The translations under genes and the position numbers were made by a program. Shown piece by piece: positions 7,929 to 15,200 of a stretch of 18,815 bases of DNA. Each line of letters starts with the position of its first letter. Positions within the stretch are counted from its first letter, which is position 1. This DNA comes from CAYSJU01 sp964431495 (lineage in GTDB: Bacteria > Omnitrophota > Gorgyraeia > Tantalellales > Tantalellaceae): NCBI GenBank assembly GCA_964431495.1, contig CAYSJU010000031.1, positions 1-18,815 of the forward strand. The letters are read 5' to 3'. The notes under the pieces are model-generated. The model had not been told where the DNA came from, did no database searches, and was given only the letters and a program-made list of their open reading frames with translations.

Positions 7929-9176
7929 ATGGATACTAAGAGAATAGTCGTGGTCGGCGGGGGGCCCGCCGGGATGATGGCAGCTGTCAGGGCCGGCCAG
8001 CTTAAGCGGGACGTAACTCTGATAGAGAAGAACCCGGCCATGGGCAGGAAGCTCCTGTTAAGCGGTAAGGGACGCTGTAATCTTACCAACGCCTGCGGCC
8101 CGGACCCGTTCCTTAAGAGGTTCTCAAAGAACGGCCAGTTCCTGAGGGACGCGTTCAAGAATTTTTCCAATACTGATCTCATGGACTTTTTCAGAAAAAG
8201 GGGATTGAAACTCAGGACAGAAAGGCAGCTCCGGGTCTTTCCGGTAACAGATAAGGCGAACAGCATCCTTGAAGTACTGAGAAAAGAGCTGCGGCGCACC
8301 AGGGTAAGAATAATTTACGGATCGCGGCTGAAAGATATCCTTCTGCGGGATAAAAAAGTAGAGAGGCTGGCGCTCGCGGACGGGACAGAGATCCCGGCCG
8401 ACAGGCTTATTCTGGCCACGGGAGGTGTCTCCTACGGTTTTACCGGTTCAACAGGGGAGGGGCTGGATATCGCCAGGAGTTTAGGACACCGGATAGTCCG
8501 GCTCCGTCCGGGGCTTGTGCCTTTAGAGACAAAACAGAAACATCCCGAACACTTAGAAGGGCTGACCTTAAAGAACATCCGTCTCAAGTTCAGGGACGGG
8601 CAAAAGCGGATAACTTCTGAGATCGGCGAAGTATTATTCACAAGATTCGGCATCTCAGGCCCGCTGGTCTTATCCCTCAGCGGCCGTATAGTGGAGTGGC
8701 TGGATAATAAAAAGGATGTATACGTGGAAATAGATATTAAGCCCGCTTTGTCCGAAGAAAAACTCGAGGCGCGGCTTTTAAGGGAGTTCAGATCAAGTCC
8801 TGGAAAGAGCATCAGGAACGTGCTTAAAAATCTGTTACCAGTGAGGATGGTCGAGGTTTTCCTGGATATCGGTAAAATGGACCACGATAAAAAAGCCGGG
8901 CAGATCACCAGAGAGGACCGGAGGACCCTGGCGTTATTGTTAAAGAGATTGCGCCTGGATATCAAGGGCCCGGGCCCCATGGAGGCGGCAATGGTCACCC
9001 GGGGAGGTGTTTCTTTAAAGGATATAAATCCACGGACAATGGAGTCGCGTATCATCAAAGGGCTTTATTTTGCCGGAGAGATGATAGACATAGACGCGGA
9101 TACAGGCGGGTTCAATTTGCAGGCGGCGTTTTCCACCGGCCATCTGGCTGGTGAAAGCGCTGCCATGATGATCTAA
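7929..9176 (+). CDS. FAD-dependent oxidoreductase of the HI0933 / YhiN / BaiN family
   Basis: A cytoplasmic flavoprotein of the HI0933-like family, which includes BaiN and other NAD(P)H-dependent enzymes of uncertain substrate. The N-terminal dinucleotide fold is VVVGGGPAG (residues 7-15), followed by an acidic strand end LIEKN. The family hallmark GRKLLLSGKGRCNLTN comes next. A second strand, LATGGVSYGFTGSTGEG, and the C-terminal FAD segment LYFAGEMIDIDADTGGFNLQ complete the pattern. The length of 415 is typical. GAGG at 7921-7924 lies four bases before the ATG. An FMN-binding exported protein follows after 13 bases with its own strong ribosome site, so the two are probably co-transcribed. 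The family call is secure; the physiological substrate is not known for most members. Confidence 0.93.
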   Translation: MDTKRIVVVGGGPAGMMAAVRAGQLKRDVTLIEKNPAMGRKLLLSGKGRCNLTNACGPDPFLKRFSKNGQFLRDAFKNFSNTDLMDFFRKRGLKLRTERQLRVFPVTDKANSILEVLRKELRRTRVRIIYGSRLKDILLRDKKVERLALADGTEIPADRLILATGGVSYGFTGSTGEGLDIARSLGHRIVRLRPGLVPLETKQKHPEHLEGLTLKNIRLKFRDGQKRITSEIGEVLFTRFGISGPLVLSLSGRIVEWLDNKKDVYVEIDIKPALSEEKLEARLLREFRSSPGKSIRNVLKNLLPVRMVEVFLDIGKMDHDKKAGQITREDRRTLALLLKRLRLDIKGPGPMEAAMVTRGGVSLKDINPRTMESRIIKGLYFAGEMIDIDADTGGFNLQAAFSTGHLAGESAAMMI

Positions 9177-9189
9177 AAAGAGGAGGAAC

Positions 9190-9522
9190 ATGTTCAGATA
9201 CCTTATTATCGGCTTGTTAACGGCAGTTGTGATATTTTCCTTTGCTCCGGTGCGCGCGGAGGGAAACCGGCTTAAAGACGGGGAGTATAAAGGAAAATAT
9301 TCTTTTGTGGAAGTTGAGGTAACGATAGAGAATGGCAGGATCTCTGAGATCAAGATGCTGGAACACGGGGGCGGCGGCAAAGAATATGCTGACATGGTGG
9401 AACCGCTTATCGATGAGATCGTCCGCGAGCAGTCGACCGAAGTTGACGCAGTGACCGGAGCTACAATAAGCAGCGATAATCTCAAAAAGGCCGTTGATGA
9501 GGCTTTAAAAAAGGCGCGCTGA
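9190..9522 (+). CDS. Exported FMN-binding domain protein (RnfG/NqrC-type flavin carrier domain)
   Basis: A 110-residue protein with a signal peptide (LIIGLLTAVVIFSFAPVRA, cleavage after about residue 23) and a single FMN_bind domain. This domain carries FMN joined covalently to a threonine by the transferase ApbE. The flavinylation motif is DAVTGAT (86-92), with T92 as the likely attachment site. The domain also shows the usual opening DGEYKGKYSFVEVEVTIENG. The location would be periplasmic or extracytoplasmic, carrying electrons between membrane or extracellular redox partners. AGGAGG at 9181-9186 gives the start. It lies 13 bases downstream of the flavoprotein gene, suggesting a shared redox role, which is an inference. 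No apbE is in the window, so the maturase must be elsewhere. Confidence in the domain is high. Confidence 0.92.
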   Translation: MFRYLIIGLLTAVVIFSFAPVRAEGNRLKDGEYKGKYSFVEVEVTIENGRISEIKMLEHGGGGKEYADMVEPLIDEIVREQSTEVDAVTGATISSDNLKKAVDEALKKAR

Positions 9523-9547
9523 TACTCAGGAGTGAGGGAACCCTTCT

Positions 9548-10297
9548 TTACTTTTTTATCTTACCCTGCGAAGCGACCCGGTCCATGGCTTTCTTGATCG
9601 CTTCAGGGTCCCCGAGATAATAGTGCTTTACCGGTTTCAGGCCATCGTCAAGCTCGTAGATGAGCGGGATGCCGGTGGGTATGTTCAATGAGACTATGGC
9701 CCCATCGGACATATCGTCGAGATATTTCACAAGCGCCCTTAAACTGTTGCCGTGAGCGGCAATAAGCACTCTTTTATCATCTTGGACCTTTTTACTTATG
9801 GTCTCTTTCCAGTATGGCAGGAATCTTTCCACCGTGTCTTTTAAACATTCCGTTGTCGGTATGTCTGAAGTGTCAAGATCTTTATATTTAGGGTCGTTCC
9901 CGGGATACCTTTCGTCCGTCTTCTCCAGCGGCGGCGGCTGGACATCATAGGCCCTTCTCCATTTCAGGACCCGCTCTTCCCCGTATTTGAGGGCGGTCTC
10001 TTTTTTGTTCAGACCCTGTAAAGCGCCGTAATGTTTTTCATTGAGGCGCCATGAGCGGTATACCGGTATCCACATCAGGTCCATGTCGTCAAGGACTATC
10101 CACAGCGTCCTGATGGCTCTCTTCAAAACGGAAGTGAATGCCGCGTCGAAAATGAATCCCTCTTTTTTCAGGGCTTGGCCAGCTTTACGGGCTTCTTTAA
10201 TACCTTCCTCGGCCAGATCGACGTCTGTCCAGCCCGTGAACCTGTTCTCTTCGTTCCAGACACTTTCTCCGTGTCGAAGCAATACCAGTTTTTTCAT
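9548..10297 (-). CDS. gpmA: 2,3-bisphosphoglycerate-dependent phosphoglycerate mutase
   Basis: Interconverts 3-phosphoglycerate and 2-phosphoglycerate in glycolysis and gluconeogenesis, in the cytoplasm. The catalytic phosphohistidine is H9 in LLRHGES, and the second catalytic histidine is H182 in AAHGNSLRAL. FTGWTDVDL and WRLNEKHYGALQGLNK are hallmarks of the dPGM family, as is the C-terminal NIPTGIPLIYEL. The 249-residue length matches E. coli GpmA (250). The gene begins four bases after the stop of the histidine kinase gene, and no Shine-Dalgarno sequence is apparent upstream (reverse complement of 10298-10320). Translation is therefore probably coupled to the kinase gene. Pairing a core glycolytic enzyme with a sensor kinase is odd and may simply be chance. 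The identification is very secure. Confidence 0.97.
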   Translation of the reverse strand: MKKLVLLRHGESVWNEENRFTGWTDVDLAEEGIKEARKAGQALKKEGFIFDAAFTSVLKRAIRTLWIVLDDMDLMWIPVYRSWRLNEKHYGALQGLNKKETALKYGEERVLKWRRAYDVQPPPLEKTDERYPGNDPKYKDLDTSDIPTTECLKDTVERFLPYWKETISKKVQDDKRVLIAAHGNSLRALVKYLDDMSDGAIVSLNIPTGIPLIYELDDGLKPVKHYYLGDPEAIKKAMDRVASQGKIKK

Positions 10298-10301
10298 GGT
10301 A

Positions 10302-11894
10302 CTAGGGCTTTGAGGAAGGAAGCGTTACAATAAAACAGCTTCCTTTATCGCTGGTGCTTTCCAGTCGCAACTCTCCATTGTTGGTCTCGACTATAGATTT
10401 AGAAATTGGCAGGCCGAGGCCCGTGCCGGTGATCTTACCGCTATAAAAAAGATTGAAGACCTTATTCTTGGCGTTTTCATCGATTCCACGGCCGGTATCA
10501 CAGATGCGTATATTCACCTTATTGTTATTATCCGAAAAAAAAGTCTTCACGGTAAGTGTTCCGGTATCATCCATGGACTGTATGGCGTTCAGGAGCAGGT
10601 TCCGCAGTACGCTGTAAAGCTGATGGAAATCCATAAAGACCATGGGAGGAGTTTCCGTATCCGCAATAATGTCGGTTTTGATGCCTTGCCGGATATCCAG
10701 GTCTTTAAGCACTTCATTCAGGCATTCCTCCGCTGATATCTGGGAAGGCACATCGATCTTAACTCGGGAATAACTAAGGATGCTTTCAAGGATATTACTC
10801 GTGAGTTTTATCTTTTCCTCGAGCATGTTAAGTCTTTTTTCGAACGATTCCCTGTCGTTGAGTTCTTCTTTGTGAAGGAGATATACAAGATTTTTTATGA
10901 TCCCCAGCGGCGTGCGCAGCTCATGCGCGATCTGACCGGCTATTTTTCCTAAAACGGCCAGTTTTTCTTTTTCTATGATCTTGCTGCTCATGAGTTCTAT
11001 CTGCTGCGTTTTCAGTTTCACAGTGGCGTTCAAAGAGATTATCCATAATATGATAAGCAGTACCAGCATGACACCGGTGATCTTGGTCGACATTATTATT
11101 ACTGGTTTCCAGGGAATGGGCTTTACCAGGTATGTGCCGAACCATCTTCTGTTCAGTCTGCGTAAAGAGCCCCCCGCCTTCAGGTCCGCGATACCACGGT
11201 TTATATCGTTCAAAAGTCCCCGGTCGCCTTTTCGGACGGCGATAGAATATGGATAGATCAGATCGACAATAGGAGAGACGACCCGCAAGTCACGGATCTT
11301 TGCCAGGCGCATATAGTATAAACCGGAGTTTTTTTCAGCTATAACCGCCATTATCTCTTTATTCTCCAGCTTGTGGAAGGCATCCAGTATGGTCCGGGTC
11401 TTTACCATGGTCAGGCGTTTATTTTTTTCAAGTTCATCTATAATATAGGATTTCTCACAGACCCCCACGACCGCGCCCTCGAGAGATTTAATGGAATTAA
11501 TGTGCGGGTTGTTTGTCTTCACAAAGATCGCGTATTGGATCTCTTGTAGCGGTTCAGAATAATCCATGAAGTCTTTCCATTTTTCCAGAGCCGGGGTTCC
11601 GATCAAACCGTTTATCCTCCCGGCCTTGAGCTCTTCAAGGCATTTTTCCCACGACATCAATCTTATGGAGATATTTTTTTCTATAGTCGCTGTCAGGATT
11701 TTCATCAGATCTATCGAGTAGCCCTGTGGGATGTCCGCGGATTCGAATGAATAGGGGGCGTTATCGATGTCCCCTCCGAACATGAGGGGGGCATCACCGG
11801 AGGCTATTTTTAAGCTCAGCGTAAAGCTGGCAAGGATCACGGGGATCAGTATTACGGCAAGAAACAGTATCGATCTTGTATTTTTGAAATTCAT
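10302..11894 (-). CDS. Sensor histidine kinase with periplasmic family-3 solute-binding domain
   Basis: A transmembrane kinase expected to sense a small ligand, such as an amino acid, outside the inner membrane. With the ATG at 11894 the product is 530 residues. A signal anchor at about 7-28 is followed by a periplasmic binding-protein domain (about 35-255, with NAPYSF, GYSIDLMKIL and YSIAVRKGDRGL as in SBP_bac_3). A membrane helix spans about 265-288. The dimerisation and phosphoacceptor motif HELRTPLG has H324. The ATPase domain has DTGRG (466-470) and GTGLGL (490-495). No response regulator is adjacent, and there is no receiver domain. An in-frame TTG at 11918 would add eight residues; neither start has a clear ribosome site. 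I chose ATG because the signal anchor then begins normally. gpmA follows after four bases. Confidence 0.93.
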   Translation of the reverse strand: MNFKNTRSILFLAVILIPVILASFTLSLKIASGDAPLMFGGDIDNAPYSFESADIPQGYSIDLMKILTATIEKNISIRLMSWEKCLEELKAGRINGLIGTPALEKWKDFMDYSEPLQEIQYAIFVKTNNPHINSIKSLEGAVVGVCEKSYIIDELEKNKRLTMVKTRTILDAFHKLENKEIMAVIAEKNSGLYYMRLAKIRDLRVVSPIVDLIYPYSIAVRKGDRGLLNDINRGIADLKAGGSLRRLNRRWFGTYLVKPIPWKPVIIMSTKITGVMLVLLIILWIISLNATVKLKTQQIELMSSKIIEKEKLAVLGKIAGQIAHELRTPLGIIKNLVYLLHKEELNDRESFEKRLNMLEEKIKLTSNILESILSYSRVKIDVPSQISAEECLNEVLKDLDIRQGIKTDIIADTETPPMVFMDFHQLYSVLRNLLLNAIQSMDDTGTLTVKTFFSDNNNKVNIRICDTGRGIDENAKNKVFNLFYSGKITGTGLGLPISKSIVETNNGELRLESTSDKGSCFIVTLPSSKP

Positions 11895-11947
11895 ATTTCG
11901 GTGACTTAAAAAATTCAAAGAAGTTTCAGTAGCATGTCGTTATTCAT

Positions 11948-11975
11948 AGTATATCCTGAAAATCCGCAAGGTCAA
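11948..11975 (-). promoter_or_regulatory. Sigma-70-like promoter for the histidine kinase-gpmA operon
   Basis: On the minus strand, TTGACC (11975-11970, five of six) is followed after 16 bases by TATACT (11953-11948, five of six). Transcription would start near 11941, giving a leader of about 47 nt to the ATG at 11894. This is the strongest two-box promoter match I see in the window. Confidence 0.6.
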
Positions 11976-12009
11976 TATCAGGGCCTGATTTTTTAAGTTT
12001 TACTGGAGA

Positions 12010-12059
12010 AAAATAGGGACAGCGACCATTTTACAAAAAATGGTCGCTGTCCCTATTTT
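12010..12059. repeat. Palindromic repeat, copy 4 of 4, shortened loop
   Basis: Perfect 23-bp arms (12010-12032 and 12037-12059) enclose only four bases (ACAA). Compared with copy 3, the part between the two T-runs is missing, as expected from a deletion between those runs. The last nine bases of the right arm, CCCTATTTT (12051-12059), are repeated immediately at 12060-12068. It lies between divergent genes, downstream of neither. Confidence 0.94.
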
Positions 12060-12078
12060 CCCTATTTTCCGAGTCCGC

Positions 12079-12107
12079 TTGCGCTTAACAGGCCAAGATG
12101 TTAAAAT
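12079..12107 (+). promoter_or_regulatory. Possible extended -10 promoter for the long plus-strand gene run
   Basis: TGTTAAAAT at 12099-12107 fits the extended -10 pattern (TGn then TAAAAT, five of six). TTGCGC at 12079-12084 is a weak -35 at 17 bases. The leader to the ATG at 12141 would be about 28 nt. It lies just beyond palindrome copy 4. Confidence 0.45.
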
Positions 12108-12140
12108 AGAAAGCCATTAAATAACAGGAGCAATATAAGT

Positions 12141-12620
12141 ATGGAGAACAATAAGAACAGAGAACAGGGGAAATATTCCACTGGCAAGTCATTATTTGTC
12201 GATTTAACTTTACATTTTACCGTGACATTGTCGCTAGCGTGTTTTTTCTATTTTTTTACCGGCCGGATAAGCTGGGTTATCCTTTGCATTACCGGGGGGA
12301 TATTAATCGATATCGACCATTTCATCGATCATTTTCTTCATTATGGCAGGCATTTCAGATTAGTTGATTTTCTCTTCCATTCGTATCTTGATTCAGGGAA
12401 GATCTATGTTGTTTTCCACTCATGGGAGATATTAATATTATTATGGATCATTTCTTTTCGAGTTTCCTGGTTTATCCCGTTAGCGGCAGGTATGACCGGG
12501 CATCTCATGATAGACCAGCTATTCAGCCGGAAGCCGAAATTGTTTTATTTTTTGGCATTTAGATGGTATCATGGGTTTAGCCGGGATAAGACGGGGGTCA
12601 GCGCCCCGGAGGACAGATAG
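12141..12620 (+). CDS. Membrane protein resembling the YdjM / DUF457 metal-dependent hydrolase group
   Basis: A 159-residue integral membrane protein with about four hydrophobic segments (around 22-40, 43-58, 96-118 and the edge at 130-140). Conserved-looking polar residues lie at membrane boundaries: DIDHFIDH (57-64), HSWE (93-96) and GHLMIDQ (120-126). This spacing of His/Asp motifs recalls the YdjM/DUF457 family, annotated as membrane-bound metal-dependent hydrolases, although activity is unproven for most members. It is shorter than many of these. CAGGAG at 12124-12129 lies 11 bases before the ATG, rather far. It is the first gene of a run of nine plus-strand genes. The resemblance is by motif only, so the family call is moderate; that it is a real membrane protein is likely. 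Confidence 0.7.
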   Translation: MENNKNREQGKYSTGKSLFVDLTLHFTVTLSLACFFYFFTGRISWVILCITGGILIDIDHFIDHFLHYGRHFRLVDFLFHSYLDSGKIYVVFHSWEILILLWIISFRVSWFIPLAAGMTGHLMIDQLFSRKPKLFYFLAFRWYHGFSRDKTGVSAPEDR

Positions 12621-12651
12621 AGTAGAGAGATTTTTTAAACGGAGGTCTGTT

Positions 12652-13401
12652 ATGGACGATAAAAATATGGGGAAACTTCCACCAAAGGTACAAAAGCTTT
12701 TAAAGCCGTATCTTGAAAAATTACACGACATTTACAGGGACAGCATCATTTCGATCTTCGCGTACGGAAGTGTTACCGGGCCGGACTATAACCCAAAAAC
12801 ATCGGATGTGAATGTCGCGATAGTCCTGAATGACACGTCCTCGCGGACGCTCAAGTCAGCCCTTGAAACGGTGAGATCAGGGATGCGAAAAAAGATCACC
12901 GCACCGCTTTTCCTGACGCCCCGATACATAAAGATGTCCCTGGATACATTTCCCATGGAGTTCATGAATATGAAGGATACGCGGCTGATCCTTTTTGGAG
13001 ACGACATCCTTGCCGGTATTACCGTGGAGAAAGAAGATCTAAGAAGAGAGTGTGAGTATCAGCTGAAAGGCAAGCTTCTCACGATTCGCCAGGCATATCT
13101 TGAACAGGCATTGAACCGGAAAGCGCTTGAAAGGCTTATCAAGATGTCGCTACGCGCGCTGTTCCCCGTTTTTCAAAATATGCTCAGAATGCGGCTGAAT
13201 GTGCAGCCACCGCTTGATAAGGCAGAGATCCTGCGCAGGCTTAGTGAAGAATTCAAGATCGATGTAGGGCCATTCGCGCGAGTCCTGCATGATACTAAAA
13301 TTGACGGGCATATAGCGGGACGGTCCGCGGAATCATTCATAGACGCGTTCCTGTCCCAGCTGGAGGGTTTATCACGGATCGTTGACGATATGCAAATTTG
13401 A
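12652..13401 (+). CDS. Nucleotidyltransferase-fold protein with altered catalytic motif
   Basis: A 249-residue soluble protein with an N-terminal polymerase-beta-type nucleotidyltransferase motif: YGSVTG (38-43) followed by SDVN (51-54) and the strand VAIVL. In active members the second motif is usually D-x-D; here the second acid is Asn54. A further GDD (116-118) lies at the end of the domain. The C-terminal half (about 120-249) is helical and may be a HEPN-like or substrate domain, but I cannot name it. GGAGG at 12641-12645, six bases before this ATG, fixes the start; a longer in-frame reading from 12571 would overlap the previous gene and lacks such a site. It ends one base before the TPM gene, so the two are coupled. 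The enzymatic activity and target are unknown. Confidence 0.8.
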   Translation: MDDKNMGKLPPKVQKLLKPYLEKLHDIYRDSIISIFAYGSVTGPDYNPKTSDVNVAIVLNDTSSRTLKSALETVRSGMRKKITAPLFLTPRYIKMSLDTFPMEFMNMKDTRLILFGDDILAGITVEKEDLRRECEYQLKGKLLTIRQAYLEQALNRKALERLIKMSLRALFPVFQNMLRMRLNVQPPLDKAEILRRLSEEFKIDVGPFARVLHDTKIDGHIAGRSAESFIDAFLSQLEGLSRIVDDMQI

Positions 13402-13402
13402 G

Positions 13403-14158
13403 ATGAAAAAGACCTTAACGATTTTATTTATTTTATTGATCTGTTGTATTTTCGCCGCTGATTCTTCGGCGTTATTCGAACGCTTTCCCTCCCCGACAGG
13501 TTTTGTGAATGATTATGCGGGGGTGCTTTCCGAAAGCACGAAAACACAGATGGAAAAGCTGTTAACCGTGCTGGAGAAGAAGACTACAGCGGAAGTCGTT
13601 GTTGTAATCGTTAAAACAACGTCTCCGCTGAGTATCGGGCAATACGCGGTTGAATTGTTCCAGAAATGGGGGATTGGGAAAAAGGGAGAGGACAACGGGG
13701 TCCTGATCCTTGTGGCAAGCATGGATCGCAAGGTCAGGATCGAGGTCGGTTACGGGCTTGAGGGAAATATTACCGATGCCCACAGCAAGCTCATCATAGA
13801 AGATCTGATGATCCCGCAGTTTAAAGAAGGCGATTATAATAAAGGTGTTGCTGCGGGAGTTGTAATGATCGCCAAGATGATCGTTGACAAATACGGGGTC
13901 GCTCTGGATTTTAAAAAGGAGGCAGCCGATCTTCCTTTACCCGCAAAGGGCATGCGAAGACGTTCCCCCCTGGGCGGTTTATTAACCTTTATCTTCTTTA
14001 TTTTGATCTTCGGTCTCCGTTTCGGGACGCTTTTCTTTTTTATGAGCGGCCGTGGCGGTGGCTACTGGTCAGGCGGGGGCCGCGGCTCTTTCGGCGGCGG
14101 TTTCGGCGGCTTTGGAGGAGGCATGTCCGGAGGCGGTGGCGCTTCGGGCTCCTGGTAG
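13403..14158 (+). CDS. TPM-domain protein (YgcG family), membrane-anchored, with glycine-rich tail
   Basis: A 251-residue envelope protein. A signal peptide (residues 1-22, LTILFILLICCIFAADSSA) leads into a TPM domain. The domain opens FVNDYAGVLSESTKTQMEKLL and carries the hallmark VRIEVGYGLEGNITDAHS (111-128). A membrane helix spans about 190-213, and the Gly-rich tail ends SGGGGASGSW. That tail and order are characteristic of the family found beside LemA. Some TPM proteins have phosphatase activity or act in photosystem or membrane-protein upkeep; the role here is not established. The ATG at 13403 lies one base after the previous stop. A TTG seven codons upstream is less likely because it would precede the signal peptide. 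LemA follows after 24 bases. The family call is secure. Confidence 0.93.
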   Translation: MKKTLTILFILLICCIFAADSSALFERFPSPTGFVNDYAGVLSESTKTQMEKLLTVLEKKTTAEVVVVIVKTTSPLSIGQYAVELFQKWGIGKKGEDNGVLILVASMDRKVRIEVGYGLEGNITDAHSKLIIEDLMIPQFKEGDYNKGVAAGVVMIAKMIVDKYGVALDFKKEAADLPLPAKGMRRRSPLGGLLTFIFFILIFGLRFGTLFFFMSGRGGGYWSGGGRGSFGGGFGGFGGGMSGGGGASGSW

Positions 14159-14182
14159 AGTTTGTTATAAGAGGAGGAATAT

Positions 14183-14749
14183 ATGAAGACGTTATGGATA
14201 GTTCTGGGTGTTATAGTAGTGACCGTTCTCCTGATAGGAGGGTGGCTCATCGGAGGATTGAACCATGTTGTCCGATTGGACGAAGCGGTGAATTCCGCCT
14301 GGGCGCAGGTGGAAAACCAGCTTCAGCGGCGGAACGACCTGATCCCCAACCTGGTCAGCACGGTAAAAGGTTACGCCGCCCATGAGAAAGAAGTCTTTAC
14401 CACGGTCACGGAACTGAGGAGCCAGTGGGGTAAGGCAGCTACTCAGGCGGAGAAAATGGAAGTGGCCAACCAGATGAGCAGCGCCATTTCGCGCCTTCTA
14501 CTCGTAGCGGAAAATTATCCCGATCTCAAGGCTAACCAGAATTTCTTGACTCTTCAGGCTCAGCTCGAAGGCACGGAAAACAGGATAGCCGTTGAAAGGA
14601 TGCGTTATAACCGGGATGTAAAAGCCTTTAACGCGTACCGGCGCACTATTTTCGGCGGAATGTTCGCCTCCATGCGCGGTCTGACCCGGCCCAGGGAATA
14701 TTTTGAAGCCGACGAATCAGCGCAGGAAGTGCCGGTAGTCAAGTTTTAA
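14183..14749 (+). CDS. lemA: LemA family protein
   Basis: A 188-residue membrane-anchored helical protein. A single N-terminal helix (about 4-25, IVLGVIVVTVLLIGGWLIGG) is followed by a coiled helical bundle. The family signature is clear: LDEAVNSAWAQVENQLQRR, then DLIPNLVSTVKGYAAHEKEV and AENYPDLKANQNFL. LQAQLEGTENRIAVERMRYN and the C-terminal NAYRRTIFGGMFA complete it. LemA proteins are widespread and commonly encoded beside TPM proteins, as here. Their molecular role is still poorly defined; envelope-stress or membrane-protein quality roles have been proposed. GAGGAGG at 14171-14177 gives the start. The C-terminus (after about 165) is short and acidic, ending PVVKF. Identification is secure. 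Confidence 0.96.
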   Translation: MKTLWIVLGVIVVTVLLIGGWLIGGLNHVVRLDEAVNSAWAQVENQLQRRNDLIPNLVSTVKGYAAHEKEVFTTVTELRSQWGKAATQAEKMEVANQMSSAISRLLLVAENYPDLKANQNFLTLQAQLEGTENRIAVERMRYNRDVKAFNAYRRTIFGGMFASMRGLTRPREYFEADESAQEVPVVKF

Positions 14750-14764
14750 AACGGGGAGACGGAC

Positions 14765-15181
14765 ATGGACGCGTTCTGGTGGGCTGTCTTGACAGCGTGT
14801 ATCTGGGGAATAGTGCCCATCCTGGAAAAGCTCGGCCTGGCAAAGATCGAGCCATTTACAGCGCTCTTCTACCGGTCTTTCGGGGTATTACTTGGAATCA
14901 TTTTGCTTGGTCTTTTTGTGGTAAAACCCGAGCAGATGAAGGCGGTGGATCTGCGGTCAGTAGCCTTACTGATCGTTGCCGGATTTCTGGCCAGTGTTGT
15001 GGCACAGGTAACGTTCTATCACGCTTTAAAGATAGGCCCGGTCTCCCGTGTTGTGCCCATTTCCGGCACCTACCCCTTGATCGCTTTTTTTCTGGGTGTA
15101 TTGATATTCAGAGAAGCAGTCACACCTGCCAAGCTAATGGGCGTCCTTCTGGTGGTTTCCGGCATATGGCTTCTCAGGTAA
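14765..15181 (+). CDS. Single-domain EamA (drug/metabolite transporter superfamily) permease
   Basis: A 138-residue inner-membrane protein with one EamA repeat of about five helices: roughly 4-20, 33-53, 64-84, 92-110 and 117-137. The pattern WAVLTACIWGIVPILEKLGL, then FYRSFGVLLG and VPISGTYPLIAFFLG, is typical of DMT-superfamily carriers. Most EamA transporters have two such repeats in about 300 residues, so this half-size form probably works as a dimer. No second half is visible in the following sequence, and the ending GVLLVVSGIWLLR is a natural repeat end, so truncation is unlikely. GGGGAG lies upstream, and the gap to the LemA gene is 15 bases. Substrate is unknown. Confidence 0.88.
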   Translation: MDAFWWAVLTACIWGIVPILEKLGLAKIEPFTALFYRSFGVLLGIILLGLFVVKPEQMKAVDLRSVALLIVAGFLASVVAQVTFYHALKIGPVSRVVPISGTYPLIAFFLGVLIFREAVTPAKLMGVLLVVSGIWLLR

Positions 15182-15200
15182 AAGAAACGGTGAAAGTAGG

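Noticed and set aside
8432..9058. 208-codon open frame opposite the flavoprotein gene
   Set aside because: It lies wholly within a secure gene on the other strand, has a Ser/Arg-rich composition typical of an antisense shadow, and has no recognisable motif.
9523..9547. Intrinsic terminator between the convergent FMN-binding and gpmA genes
   Set aside because: The only symmetry is GGG-AA-CCC, too short for a stable stem, although a T-run follows nearby.
11895..11918. TTG start for the histidine kinase
   Set aside because: No ribosome site precedes it and it adds eight residues before a normal signal anchor. It cannot be fully excluded, because the ATG also lacks a clear site.
3455..12059. 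CRISPR array
   Set aside because: The repeats are thousands of bases apart, palindromic and not separated by regular spacers.
12571..12651. Longer in-frame start for the nucleotidyltransferase gene
   Set aside because: It would overlap the preceding gene by 50 bases and has no ribosome site, while ATG at 12652 follows GGAGG at a good distance.
13382..13402. TTG start seven codons upstream of the TPM gene start
   Set aside because: It would put extra residues before a normal signal peptide and overlap the previous gene; ATG at 13403 fits better.
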